Origin: Melioribacter sp.
Lineage (GTDB): Bacteria > Bacteroidota > Ignavibacteria > Ignavibacteriales > Melioribacteraceae
Reading direction: 5' to 3'
Length of the DNA stretch: 40,446 nucleotides
Assembly (NCBI GenBank): GCA_003155655.1
Contig: PMDS01000055.1
Coordinates: 1 to 40,446 of the forward strand
Below, piece by piece: positions 6,760-18,008 of the stretch. The stretch's first letter is position 1. The number at the start of each line of letters is the position of its first letter. The notes beneath the pieces were generated by a model. It saw only the letters and a program-made list of their open reading frames with translations, did no database searches and was not told where the DNA came from. The position numbers and the translations under genes are program-made.

Positions 6760-6818
6760 GACCTCACCTGACCTTCGGTCACCCTCTCCTTGGCAAGGAG
6801 AGGGATACGGGTGAGGTC
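6760..6818. repeat. Three-branched palindromic element
   Basis: The outer stem GACCTCACC/GGTGAGGTC (6760-6768 with 6810-6818) encloses two hairpins: TGACC-TTC-GGTCA (6769-6781) and CCCTCTCCTT-GGC-AAGGAGAGGG (6782-6804). All three stems are perfect. The second inner hairpin is related to the one at 5911-5933. Confidence 0.7.
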
Positions 6819-6881
6819 GAAAGACTTGCCCACCTCTGATATTTTATCGCTTGAAGTTTACACACCATTTAAGCTTGTTAC

Positions 6882-6937
6882 GGTCATCGAGTGTCCCGAA
6901 ACCGTTGCGAACGGATTCGGGACGTATCGAGATGACC
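6882..6937. repeat. 56-bp structured palindromic element, copy 2
   Basis: The outer stem is GGTCAT/ATGACC (6882-6887 with 6932-6937), with left internal loop CGAGT and right internal loop GTATCGAG. The middle stem GTCCCGAA/TTCGGGAC (6893-6900 with 6916-6923) leads to the inner hairpin CCGTT-GCG-AACGG. Loop sequences match the element at 6007-6076 while the stems differ but remain paired. A further hairpin with TTTCTGTTA/TAACAGAAA arms follows at 6946-6965. Confidence 0.75.
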
Positions 6938-6995
6938 CGCTTCCGTTTCTGTTAGTTAACAGAAAACGTATTGCTGTGCTAGATTTTTCATTCTC

Positions 6996-7020
6996 AATTC
7001 TAAATTCTCAATTCTCAATT
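6996..7020. repeat. Right arm of the 25-bp perfect inverted repeat
   Basis: The exact reverse complement of 6550-6574 (AATTCTAAATTCTC and on). With the left arm it brackets a 421-bp segment of relics and hairpins lying between the broken toxin gene and hpnC. Confidence 0.8.
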
Positions 7021-7106
7021 TCTTATTAGTTTTTATTCACCATGCAAAAATGTTTAAGTAGCATTATATTTCATCAATTCATTCAATTAAGTTTAGCGAG
7101 GCTCCC

Positions 7107-7985
7107 ATTTCTCTTGATACAGCATATATTAATTCTCTTCACTTTACAAAATCCCATTACGAAAACTTCCCCGTAGTATCTCTATTCCTTCCCAAAAAAT
7201 TAAGAAAGCACGTTGCTGTTGTATATCAGTTTGCGCGTCAAGCGGACGATCTTGCAGACGAGGGAGAAAACTTAGGAGAATTTGCCCATCGTAGCCTGCC
7301 TGCCGGCAGGCAGGGCGGATATAGAACGAAGAATTTAGAAGAGTACGAACAACAATTAAAGAATTGCCTCAAAAATAAATTTGATTCCGGGTTTTGGACG
7401 GCCCTTAAAAATACTATTGATGAATATCAACTTACACCTCAATATTTTTTTGATCTGCTTTCCGCTTTTAAGCAGGATGTTGTAAAGAACCGCTATAATT
7501 CATTTACTGAAATATTGGACTATTGCACACGCTCTGCAAATCCGGTGGGCAGACTTGTCCTGGAGCTATTTGGTGTCAGGGACGCCCTTACAATCCGCTA
7601 CTCCGATGCTGTCTGTACAGCTTTACAGTTAACCAATTTTTACCAGGATGTTTCAATCGATATTCAAAAAAACAGGATTTACATATCCCTTGATGAAATT
7701 GAAAAATTTGGTGTAAGTCTAAATCAATTCCAGTTAAAGGAAAATAGCCCTAATTTAGAAAAGCTATTGAAATACCAGGTTGATAGAACAAAAGACCTCT
7801 TTACACAAGGGCAAAATATAGTTGACCGGTTACCGGCAAATTTGAAAAAACAAATAAAAATGACTATTCTTGGCGGAGTAAAAATTTTAGATAAAATTGA
7901 ATATCTGAATTATAAGGTAATTAATTACCGTCCAAAACTTTCGAAAATTGATTACTTGAAAATATTTATTAAGGCAATGATTTAG
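7107..7985 (+). CDS. hpnC: HpnC-type squalene/phytoene synthase family protein, unusual start and in-frame insertion
   Basis: One uninterrupted frame reads SLDTAY, SHYENFPVVS, QFARQADDLADEG (first Asp-rich motif, Asp47/48 and Asp51) and later LTNFYQDVSID (second motif, Asp181/185), the order of HpnC, which converts presqualene diphosphate to hydroxysqualene. No ATG, GTG or TTG precedes these motifs in frame; the first is TTG 7515, past the first active-site motif. The most likely start is ATT 7107, 5-6 bases after GCGAGG, giving 292 aa, the usual length. An ATG at 7050 in the same frame is followed two codons later by TAG. Residues 61-72 (HRSLPAGRQGGY) are encoded by a palindromic repeat inserted in frame. 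hpnD follows after 4 bases. The gene is either functional through a rare start or newly crippled. Confidence 0.72.
   Translation: MSLDTAYINSLHFTKSHYENFPVVSLFLPKKLRKHVAVVYQFARQADDLADEGENLGEFAHRSLPAGRQGGYRTKNLEEYEQQLKNCLKNKFDSGFWTALKNTIDEYQLTPQYFFDLLSAFKQDVVKNRYNSFTEILDYCTRSANPVGRLVLELFGVRDALTIRYSDAVCTALQLTNFYQDVSIDIQKNRIYISLDEIEKFGVSLNQFQLKENSPNLEKLLKYQVDRTKDLFTQGQNIVDRLPANLKKQIKMTILGGVKILDKIEYLNYKVINYRPKLSKIDYLKIFIKAMI
7295..7314. repeat. 20-bp perfect palindrome inserted within hpnC
   Basis: CCTGCCTGCCGGCAGGCAGG is a perfect palindrome, far more GC-rich than its surroundings, in a flank reading GTAG...GGCGGATATAG. It encodes LPAGRQ in the hpnC frame and does not disrupt it. A similar CTTGCCTGCCTCGGC occurs at 38569-38583, suggesting a dispersed element. 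Confidence 0.75.
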
Positions 7986-7989
7986 TATT

Positions 7990-8835
7990 ATGATAGATTC
8001 TTCAAAACAAATTGCTAAAGAGAGCAACAGCAGTTTTTATTATGCGTTCTCTCTATTATCAAAGCCCAAACGCGATGCAATGAATACCGTTTATGCTTTC
8101 TGCAGGCGTACGGATGACATCGTTGATGAAGGCGACGAATCCGAAGAGATAAAATATGAACATCTCCGCAAATGGAGAATTGAACTGGAAAAAGCTTTGT
8201 ACGGCGGCACTTCTGACTATCTTCTTTTCAATAAACTTGCCGCAATAATTAAACAGTTTAACATTCCGTTTGAACCATTCTTTGAGTTGATTGCAGGCAT
8301 GGAAATGGATCTGCAGCGAAAGCGTTATCTCAGCCCGGAAGACCTGATGCAGTATTGCTACTGTGTTGCTTCTACTGTTGGTTTAATGTGCATTGAAATT
8401 TTTGGATATAAAAATAAATCTGCCAAAGATTACGCTATTAATCTTGGGCTGGCTATGCAGATGACCAACATTTTAAGAGATGTTAAAAAAGATTCCGACA
8501 AGGGAAGAATATATCTGCCGCAGCAGGATATGAATATTTTTCAGTATTCGGAACAGGATATTTTCCAGAGAAATTATAATTCAAATTTTATTTCCTTAAT
8601 GAAACATGAAGCTGATCGGGCTCAAGGTTTCTTCATTAAAGCAAATGATGCTCTTGATTTTGATGATAAGCCTTCAATGTTCCCGGCGCGCGCCATGCAG
8701 CACATTTATCATAGGCTTCTTAAAAAAATTGAAGTTGAAAACTATGATGTGTTCAATAAGAAAATAAAAGTGGGCACTTTTGAAAAAGCCGCAATTTCTG
8801 TCGGCGTTTGGGCTAAGTACAGTCTTGTTTATTAA
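7990..8835 (+). CDS. hpnD: HpnD-type presqualene diphosphate synthase
   Basis: A trans-isoprenyl diphosphate synthase of the squalene/phytoene synthase family. FCRRTDDIVDEGD (Asp42, 43 and 46) and NILRDVKKD (Asp164, Asp168) are the two Mg-diphosphate binding motifs. In the HpnCDE route HpnD condenses two farnesyl diphosphates to presqualene diphosphate. It lies 4 bases after hpnC and its stop overlaps the hpnE start (TAATG), so the three are cotranscribed. The 281 aa length is typical. A carotenoid (CrtB/CrtM-like) role cannot be excluded from motifs alone, but the hpnC/hpnE neighbours favour squalene. Confidence 0.9.
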   Translation: MIDSSKQIAKESNSSFYYAFSLLSKPKRDAMNTVYAFCRRTDDIVDEGDESEEIKYEHLRKWRIELEKALYGGTSDYLLFNKLAAIIKQFNIPFEPFFELIAGMEMDLQRKRYLSPEDLMQYCYCVASTVGLMCIEIFGYKNKSAKDYAINLGLAMQMTNILRDVKKDSDKGRIYLPQQDMNIFQYSEQDIFQRNYNSNFISLMKHEADRAQGFFIKANDALDFDDKPSMFPARAMQHIYHRLLKKIEVENYDVFNKKIKVGTFEKAAISVGVWAKYSLVY

Positions 8836-10136
8836 TGAAACGTATTATTGTAATTGGCGGTGGATTTGCAGGGTTAAGCGCCTCGGTTTACCTGTCTGAA
8901 AAAGATCACAAAGTTACACTTATCGAATCAGCCCCAAAACTCGGCGGGCGTGCCTATTCACTCTTAAACAAAAAAATCAATGATGTTTATGATAACGGTC
9001 AGCATATAATGATGGGCTGTTATAATGATACTATCTCATTCCTGCAAAAAATAAACTCACTTGATAAAATTTCAATTCAAGATTCCCTTAACATTAATTT
9101 TGTTAAAAAAGGTGGAGAAATTTTCAAACTGCAGGCGCCCAAAAATTTTTATCCGTTTAATCTGGGTTATGCTCTGTTAAATTTTAAAGCGCTGAGTATC
9201 AAAGAAAGATTTAAGATAATAGATTTTATTCTTGATCTTATGTGCTGTTTCTCCTGCGACTTAAAAGATAAAACTGTGCAGGAATGGCTGGAGTGTAAAA
9301 AACAAAGCCCAAATTCAATAAAGTCATTTTGGCAAATATTGGTTGTTGGTGCATTAAACACTACAATTGATAAAGCATCCGCAGAAATATTTCATGAAAT
9401 CCTATGCCGGATATTTCTTGACGGTAATAATTCAGCGTCCATTGTTATTCCAAATGTTGGTTTAACACAAGTTTATGCTGAGGGCGCAGCACAATATATT
9501 ATTGAGAGGAAAGGGAAAATACTTCTATCTGAAAAAGTAAAGCACATTACCTGTAAGGGTAATAAAGTTAAAGAAATTGTTACAGATAAAAACATATATA
9601 AAAATTTTGATTATGTAATAAGTGCAATTCCCGCGCAAGCCTTTGAATATATAATTTGTAATAACTCAAAATTTAAAACACTTCAGGGTATTCCATCCTT
9701 TAATTATTCTCCTATTCTTAATGTTCATTTCTGGTTAAAAGAAAATCCATTTAAGGAAAAATTTTACGGCTTAATTGATTCAAAAATTCACTGGTTATTC
9801 AATCACGGCAAACACATTAGCCTTACAACAAGTGCTGCAGACTGGAGCATTGGTCTTGATAATTCTGATATTATGAAAGATTTTTGTTTCGAGTTGGAAA
9901 ATTATTTTCCTATATTCCATTCAAATTTGATAATGGATTATAAGGTCTTAAAAGAAAAACGTGCCACCTTTATTCCTGATATTGAATCTAACATGGTAAG
10001 AAAAAATTTTTTAAGCAAGTTTGACAATTTGATTTATGCCGGTGATTGGACCAACACAGAACTGCCCTCAACAATTGAGAGCGCTGTTTTGAGCGGCAGG
10101 TTAGCTGCCGGGAAAGTAATCACTGCAAGTAAGTAA
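8835..10136 (+). CDS. hpnE: HpnE-type squalene-associated FAD-dependent desaturase/reductase
   Basis: An FAD amine-oxidoreductase/phytoene-desaturase-like fold. The Rossmann GGGFAG is at residues 8-13, IESAPKLGGRAYS follows, and the C-terminal FAD-contact segment is YAGDWTNTELPSTIESAV. In HpnCDE this enzyme reduces hydroxysqualene to squalene. Its ATG shares the A of hpnD's TAA, which indicates translational coupling. At 433 aa it is the usual length. No squalene-hopene cyclase or later hopanoid gene is in the window, so whether the product feeds hopanoids, sterol-like compounds or carotenoids is unknown. Confidence 0.9.
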   Translation: MKRIIVIGGGFAGLSASVYLSEKDHKVTLIESAPKLGGRAYSLLNKKINDVYDNGQHIMMGCYNDTISFLQKINSLDKISIQDSLNINFVKKGGEIFKLQAPKNFYPFNLGYALLNFKALSIKERFKIIDFILDLMCCFSCDLKDKTVQEWLECKKQSPNSIKSFWQILVVGALNTTIDKASAEIFHEILCRIFLDGNNSASIVIPNVGLTQVYAEGAAQYIIERKGKILLSEKVKHITCKGNKVKEIVTDKNIYKNFDYVISAIPAQAFEYIICNNSKFKTLQGIPSFNYSPILNVHFWLKENPFKEKFYGLIDSKIHWLFNHGKHISLTTSAADWSIGLDNSDIMKDFCFELENYFPIFHSNLIMDYKVLKEKRATFIPDIESNMVRKNFLSKFDNLIYAGDWTNTELPSTIESAVLSGRLAAGKVITASK

Positions 10137-10184
10137 ATAATCTAAAAAAATAATTATAAATCAACTACTAAACATGGAGGAATT

Positions 10185-11489
10185 ATGTCCATACTTAAAG
10201 AAAAGCTGAATGAAAAAATTTTAGCTGAACGCCCTAGAACTGAAAGATTAAACAAAGAATATGGGAATGTTAAAGTTGATGAGGTAACAATTGGACAGAT
10301 CATTGGCGGTATGCGCGATATAAAAAGTCTTGTTACAGACATTTCCTATCTGGATCCGTTTGAAGGGATTCGCTTTCGTGGGTTAACTATTCCCGAAGTG
10401 TTTGAAAAAATTCCTAAGGTTGCCGGCTCCGAAATGCCTTCTGTTGAAGGTTTCTTTTATTTCCTTCTTACTGGCGATATACCAACTGAATATGAAGTTG
10501 CTGAAGTACGGTCTGAATTTGATAAAAGAAGAGAAGTTCCTGCTTATGTATTTAATATTTTGCGGGCAATGCCTCTGGATTCTCATCCTATGACTATGTT
10601 TGCTACCGGGATTATGTCGATGCAGAAAGATTCAATTTTTGCAAAAGATTATCATCACGGTCTTAAAAAAGGTCAGTACTGGGAAGCTTATTATGAAGAT
10701 GCAATGAATCTTTTGGCAAAACTTCCTGAACTTGCTGCTTTCATTTATAGATTGAAATATTGTGAGGGTGTAATTATTCCAGGCAATCCGGAGCTGGATT
10801 TTGGCGGAAACTTTGCTCACATGATGGGAATTCCTAAACCGTATGATGATGTTGCTAGAATGTACTTCATTTTACACTCCGATCATGAAAGCGGTAATGT
10901 TAGCGCACATACCGGGCATTTGGTTGCAAGCGCGTTATCGGATATGTATTATGCAATTAGTGCTATGCTCAATGGTCTTGCCGGTCCGCTGCATGGTTTG
11001 GCAAATGAAGAAGTTTTGCGCTGGCTGCACGGAGTGATTGATTCAATGGGTGGCAAAGTTCCTACTGAAGATGATATGAAAAAATTTGTTTATGACACAT
11101 TAAAAACGGCTGTAATTCCCGGATTTGGTCACGCGGTCCTGAGAAAAACTGATCCGCGTTATACTGCTCAAAGAGAGTTCTGCCTGAAGCATTTACCTGA
11201 TGATAAATTATTCAAATATGTTGATATGCTTTACAAAGTTGTTCCTCCAATACTTCTTGAGCAGGGAAAGGCAAAAAATCCATGGCCGAATGTGGATGCG
11301 CAGTCAGGTGTTATTCAATGGTATTATGGCGTAAAAGAATATGAGTTTTACACCGTATTATTTGGTGTTGGACGTGCGCTTGGTGTATGCTCAAATATTA
11401 TTTGGGCGCGCGCGCTTGGTTACCCTCTCGAACGGCCAAAATCTCTAACAACAAAAATGTTGGAAGATATTGCCTTCGGCAAAAAATAG
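10185..11489 (+). CDS. gltA: Citrate synthase, eukaryote-like (mitochondrial-type) family
   Basis: Condenses acetyl-CoA and oxaloacetate in the TCA cycle. The three catalytic residues are visible: His234 in HSDHESGNVSAHT, His270 in GPLHGLAN, and Asp323 in KTDPRYTAQRE. The GRALGVCSNIIWARALGYPLE segment and long N-terminus place it with the mitochondrial-type enzymes, also reported in Geobacter and Ignavibacteria, rather than the hexameric E. coli type. GGAGG (10176-10180) gives a strong RBS. It is monocistronic by appearance, with its own hairpin 18 bases after the stop. Confidence 0.96.
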   Translation: MSILKEKLNEKILAERPRTERLNKEYGNVKVDEVTIGQIIGGMRDIKSLVTDISYLDPFEGIRFRGLTIPEVFEKIPKVAGSEMPSVEGFFYFLLTGDIPTEYEVAEVRSEFDKRREVPAYVFNILRAMPLDSHPMTMFATGIMSMQKDSIFAKDYHHGLKKGQYWEAYYEDAMNLLAKLPELAAFIYRLKYCEGVIIPGNPELDFGGNFAHMMGIPKPYDDVARMYFILHSDHESGNVSAHTGHLVASALSDMYYAISAMLNGLAGPLHGLANEEVLRWLHGVIDSMGGKVPTEDDMKKFVYDTLKTAVIPGFGHAVLRKTDPRYTAQREFCLKHLPDDKLFKYVDMLYKVVPPILLEQGKAKNPWPNVDAQSGVIQWYYGVKEYEFYTVLFGVGRALGVCSNIIWARALGYPLERPKSLTTKMLEDIAFGKK

Positions 11490-11506
11490 ATACAGCTTTA
11501 AATTTG

Positions 11507-11534
11507 GAAAGCCTCTCCAAAGAGGCTTTCTTGT
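11507..11534 (+). terminator. Terminator hairpin after citrate synthase
   Basis: GAAAGCCTCT (11507-11516), loop CCAA and AGAGGCTTTC (11521-11530) form a perfect 10-bp stem. The tail TTGTAT is only modestly T-rich. Confidence 0.72.
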
Positions 11535-11573
11535 ATACAATCAAGTCTTTCTTCAAAATAAAATGATAAAAAA

Positions 11574-12524
11574 ATGATTGATAGGAAAAAACTTTTTTTA
11601 ATTATTGCAATTCCAATTGCATTTACAATTTTGGTTGCTCTTCTTGTTTTTTACTATTTGAAAAGTGAAAAAGCCGACCGCCGGATTCCAATCGTTTTAA
11701 CTGAAAGAGAAAAAGCTATTTATTCACCTCCAATACCGGATACGCTCGATTTTTGCACCGAAAGAGTGCCTCTTGAAGATTTTGATGTTAAAGAAAGAAT
11801 GGATAGGGAATTTCTTGTTAACTCATACTGGCATTCTGCAACCCTGCTTTATTTGAAACGGGCAAACAGGTGGTTCCCGGTCATTGAACCTATTCTTAAA
11901 AAGAATGGCATCCCGGACGATTTTAAATTTATGTCGGTTGCTGAAAGCGGCTTGATAAATACCGTCTCGCCGGAACTGGCTACGGGATTTTGGCAATTAA
12001 TGGAACCGGTTGCAAAAAAATACGGGCTTGAAGTAAATAAAGAAGTTGATGAAAGGTATAACATAGAAAAATCCACCCAGGCAGCTTGCGATTATCTTAA
12101 AGAAGCGCATGCAAAATTTGGCAACTGGACCTTGGCAGCCGCTTCTTATAATATGGGAATTGATGGTATTCTTAAGCAAATTGAACGCCAAAAAAGTCAC
12201 AATTATTATAACATGTTTTTGAATGATGAGACTTACCGTTTCGTTGCAAGAATTATTTCACTTAAGGAGATCTTTAAAAATCCGCATAAATATGGATTTT
12301 ATTTTTCTGAAAATGATGTGTATCCCTTAATAAAGACTGAGGAAATTAAGGTTAATTACCCTGTTAATGATCTTGCAGATTTTGCTATAGCGCATAAGAT
12401 CAATTATAAGATATTAAAGGTATTTAATCCCTGGCTTAGGGATAATACATTAAAAAATAAGGCGCGCAAGACCTATATTATCAAAATTCCTTTAGATGGA
12501 GAGATAAAAATTATTCCGGAATAA
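11574..12524 (+). CDS. Membrane-anchored lytic murein transglycosylase (SLT domain, MltD-like)
   Basis: Residues 7-29 form a membrane anchor. The SLT domain spans about 100-225: FKFMSVAESGL with catalytic Glu124, ATGFWQLM, and the AAASYNMGIDGI motif. It cleaves peptidoglycan glycan strands to 1,6-anhydro ends in the periplasm. The last ~50 residues (VNDLADFAIAHKINYKILKVFNP...) look like a LysM-type peptidoglycan-binding repeat, as in MltD. The gene sits between a terminator and pyrG, apparently as its own unit. Confidence 0.87.
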   Translation: MIDRKKLFLIIAIPIAFTILVALLVFYYLKSEKADRRIPIVLTEREKAIYSPPIPDTLDFCTERVPLEDFDVKERMDREFLVNSYWHSATLLYLKRANRWFPVIEPILKKNGIPDDFKFMSVAESGLINTVSPELATGFWQLMEPVAKKYGLEVNKEVDERYNIEKSTQAACDYLKEAHAKFGNWTLAAASYNMGIDGILKQIERQKSHNYYNMFLNDETYRFVARIISLKEIFKNPHKYGFYFSENDVYPLIKTEEIKVNYPVNDLADFAIAHKINYKILKVFNPWLRDNTLKNKARKTYIIKIPLDGEIKIIPE

Positions 12525-12612
12525 TCAAAATAGTTGTTGATTATTGAACATTTTGTGCTGTGGAATAAAATATTTTTTTTATTTTTGGCAAACTAATTGT
12601 CCAACCAATTGA

Positions 12613-15740
<3,128 letters not shown>

Positions 15741-15837
15741 AAGTTCATTTTTTTTCTGAAATTTGAAGAAAAACCGGCTCCAATAATTGATTATTTATCC
15801 TCATTTCAATAATATTTCATTACTAAATAATTTAACT

Positions 15838-16446
15838 ATGTTTAATATTGCTGTTTTTGTTTCAGGCAAAGGATCAAATTTAAAATCTGTTTTTGAAAAG
15901 GTTCCTAAAGAAAAGATTAGAATTTGTGCTGTAATTAGTGATAAAGAAGATTGCGGAGCTGTTCATTTTGCCGATGATTATGGTATTCAAGTTTTTTTTG
16001 TTGATGCTAAAAATGTTCTTAATTCCTGCGGTTATTCTGAACTGGCTAAAATATTAAAAAAGATTCAAGTTGATTTAATTGTTCTTGCTGGTTTTTTAAA
16101 AAAGATTCCAGATGAATTTATTGATGAGTTCGAAAATCGGATTATAAATATTCATCCTGCATTGTTGCCAAAATTTGGGGGTAAAGGTATGTATGGGATG
16201 AATGTCCACAATGCTGTTTTCGATTCTGCTGCAAAAATTTCAGGTGCTTCAATTCATTTTGTTGATAAAATATATGACAATGGGCTTATTATTGCTCAAA
16301 GAACTGTCGATATTTCTGATGCGAAAGATCCTGATGATATTGCTTCGAGGGTTTTGAAAATTGAGCATGAACTTTTGCCGTTTGTAATTGAAAAATTTGC
16401 TGATAATAAAATTTTTATTAATCAAGGTAATGTAGTAGTAGAATAA
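15838..16446 (+). CDS. purN: Phosphoribosylglycinamide formyltransferase
   Basis: Transfers formyl from 10-formyl-THF to GAR, the third step of purine synthesis. The phosphate-binding FVSGKGSNLKS is at the N-terminus; the catalytic Asn/His lie in IINIHPALLPKFGGKGMYG and the Asp in VDKIYDNGLIIAQ. I start at ATG 15838, since the upstream in-frame ATG 15787 would add 17 residues not found in PurN. At 202 aa it is standard. purH follows 17 bases later, so they form a purine operon. Confidence 0.95.
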   Translation: MFNIAVFVSGKGSNLKSVFEKVPKEKIRICAVISDKEDCGAVHFADDYGIQVFFVDAKNVLNSCGYSELAKILKKIQVDLIVLAGFLKKIPDEFIDEFENRIINIHPALLPKFGGKGMYGMNVHNAVFDSAAKISGASIHFVDKIYDNGLIIAQRTVDISDAKDPDDIASRVLKIEHELLPFVIEKFADNKIFINQGNVVVE

Positions 16447-16463
16447 TCCAACGGAAGGTGTGT

Positions 16464-17981
16464 GTGAAGAAATATGCTCTCGTCAGTGTTTCTGATAAGA
16501 CAGGTATTGTTGATTTTACCCGCGAATTAAATTTACTTGATTATCAAATTATTGCTACCGGTAATACATTTAAAATTCTTAGTGAAAATAAAATTAACTG
16601 TATTGAGATTAAAGATTTTACAGGTTTCCCGGAAATATTTTCAGGAAGAGTTAAAACTTTACATCCCAAAATATTTGGCGGAATTTTGATGCGCCGTCAA
16701 AATATGCAGGATCAAAAAGAAGCTGAACAAAATAATATTTCTCCAATTGATATTGTTTGTGTTAACCTGTACCCGTTTCCGCAAGTTGTAAATAAAACAG
16801 GTATTACTTTTGAAGAAAAAATTGAAAACATTGATATTGGCGGTCCAAGTCTTATAAGGGCATCGGCGAAAAATTTTGAATTTATTTCGGTGCTTACTAA
16901 TCCGTCTCAATATTCCGGATTTATTTCTGAGCTGAAAGCTGGAAACGTTAGTAAAGAAACTCGCAAAAAATTAGCTTATGAAGCGTTCAGCTATACTTCA
17001 TTCTACGACACTTTAATTGCTAACTATCTGGAAAAAGAATTTGCTCTTCAAAAAACAGCAATACGCTTGAATTACAAATCTTCATTTGATTTGCGTTACG
17101 GCGAAAACCCTCATCAAAAAGCTTATTTATTTGGTGATTTTGATAATTATTTTGATATTCTTCATGGCAAAGAACTTTCATACAATAATCTTGTTGACCT
17201 TGCTGCCTCAGTTGACTTGGTGCATGATATCAAGGAAAATGCATGCGTAATTATTAAGCATACAAACCCTTGCGGAGCGGCAACAGGTAAAAATGCTCTT
17301 GATGCTTTTGAACGCGCCCTTTCATGTGATCCTGTCTCTGCTTACGGAGGAATTGTTGCTTTTAATAATGAAGTTGACGAAACGGCTGCTGCAAAATTAA
17401 ATGAAATATTTCTTGAAATTGTTGTGGCTCCTTCATATTCTGCAAAGGCTATTGAGTTACTTAAGACAAAAAAGAATCGCAGGGTAGTTTTAATTAAGCA
17501 GTATGTTGAATCTGACCAGTTCCAGGTGAAGTCGATTGTAGGCGGTCTCTTAGTCCAGGAAAAAGATAATTCCAGCCTGGATAATGCTGAAATAAAGCTT
17601 GTTACAAATAAAAAATATTCTGATAGTGAATTTGAAGATTTAAAATTTGCCTGGATAGTTTGCAAGCATACAAAATCGAATGCAATTGTATTTGTTAAAG
17701 ATAAAAAAGCAATAAGTGTCGGCGCCGGCCAGATGTCTAGAGTTGACTCAACAAAAATTGCGGCTGCTAAGGCAAAACAGTTTGGTCATGATCTTAAAAA
17801 CTCTGTTGCTGCATCTGATGCTTATTTTCCTTTTGCAGACGGCTTGCTGGAAATTATTTCTAATGGAATTACTGCTGTTGTGCAGCCTGGCGGTTCTATT
17901 CGTGATGATGAAGTTATTGCTGCGGCAAATGAAAAAAATATCTCAATGATTTTTACAGGAATAAGAAACTTTAAACACTAA
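16464..17981 (+). CDS. purH: Bifunctional AICAR formyltransferase / IMP cyclohydrolase
   Basis: Carries out the last two steps of IMP synthesis. The N-terminal MGS-like cyclohydrolase domain has SVSDKTGI, SGRVKTLHPKIFGGI and NIDIGGPSLIRASAKN. The C-terminal AICAR transformylase has LRYGENPHQKAYLFG, IKHTNPCGAA and DAYFPFADGL. I choose GTG 16464, preceded at 5 bases by GGAAGG; an in-frame GTG at 16458 overlaps that RBS. mreB starts 27 bases downstream, so read-through into the rod-shape operon is likely. Confidence 0.97.
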   Translation: MKKYALVSVSDKTGIVDFTRELNLLDYQIIATGNTFKILSENKINCIEIKDFTGFPEIFSGRVKTLHPKIFGGILMRRQNMQDQKEAEQNNISPIDIVCVNLYPFPQVVNKTGITFEEKIENIDIGGPSLIRASAKNFEFISVLTNPSQYSGFISELKAGNVSKETRKKLAYEAFSYTSFYDTLIANYLEKEFALQKTAIRLNYKSSFDLRYGENPHQKAYLFGDFDNYFDILHGKELSYNNLVDLAASVDLVHDIKENACVIIKHTNPCGAATGKNALDAFERALSCDPVSAYGGIVAFNNEVDETAAAKLNEIFLEIVVAPSYSAKAIELLKTKKNRRVVLIKQYVESDQFQVKSIVGGLLVQEKDNSSLDNAEIKLVTNKKYSDSEFEDLKFAWIVCKHTKSNAIVFVKDKKAISVGAGQMSRVDSTKIAAAKAKQFGHDLKNSVAASDAYFPFADGLLEIISNGITAVVQPGGSIRDDEVIAAANEKNISMIFTGIRNFKH

Positions 17982-18008
17982 TTTACCTGCTTATTGCAGG
18001 GAGGCACT

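Noticed and set aside
6790-7029. A 79-residue plus-strand open frame across the hairpin elements.
   Set aside because: It consists almost entirely of palindromic repeat sequence and the right inverted-repeat arm; not a gene.
7050-7061. ATG shortly followed by in-frame TAG in front of coding-looking sequence, both here and at 3682-3687, suggesting TAG recoding.
   Set aside because: Several intact genes in the window end at TAG at the expected length (citrate synthase, hpnC), so TAG is an ordinary stop here.
12551-12587. TTTG ... TATTTTTG resembling a Bacteroidetes promoter upstream of pyrG.
   Set aside because: The spacer is 24 bases instead of about 19-21 and the region is simply T-rich; not supported enough to annotate.
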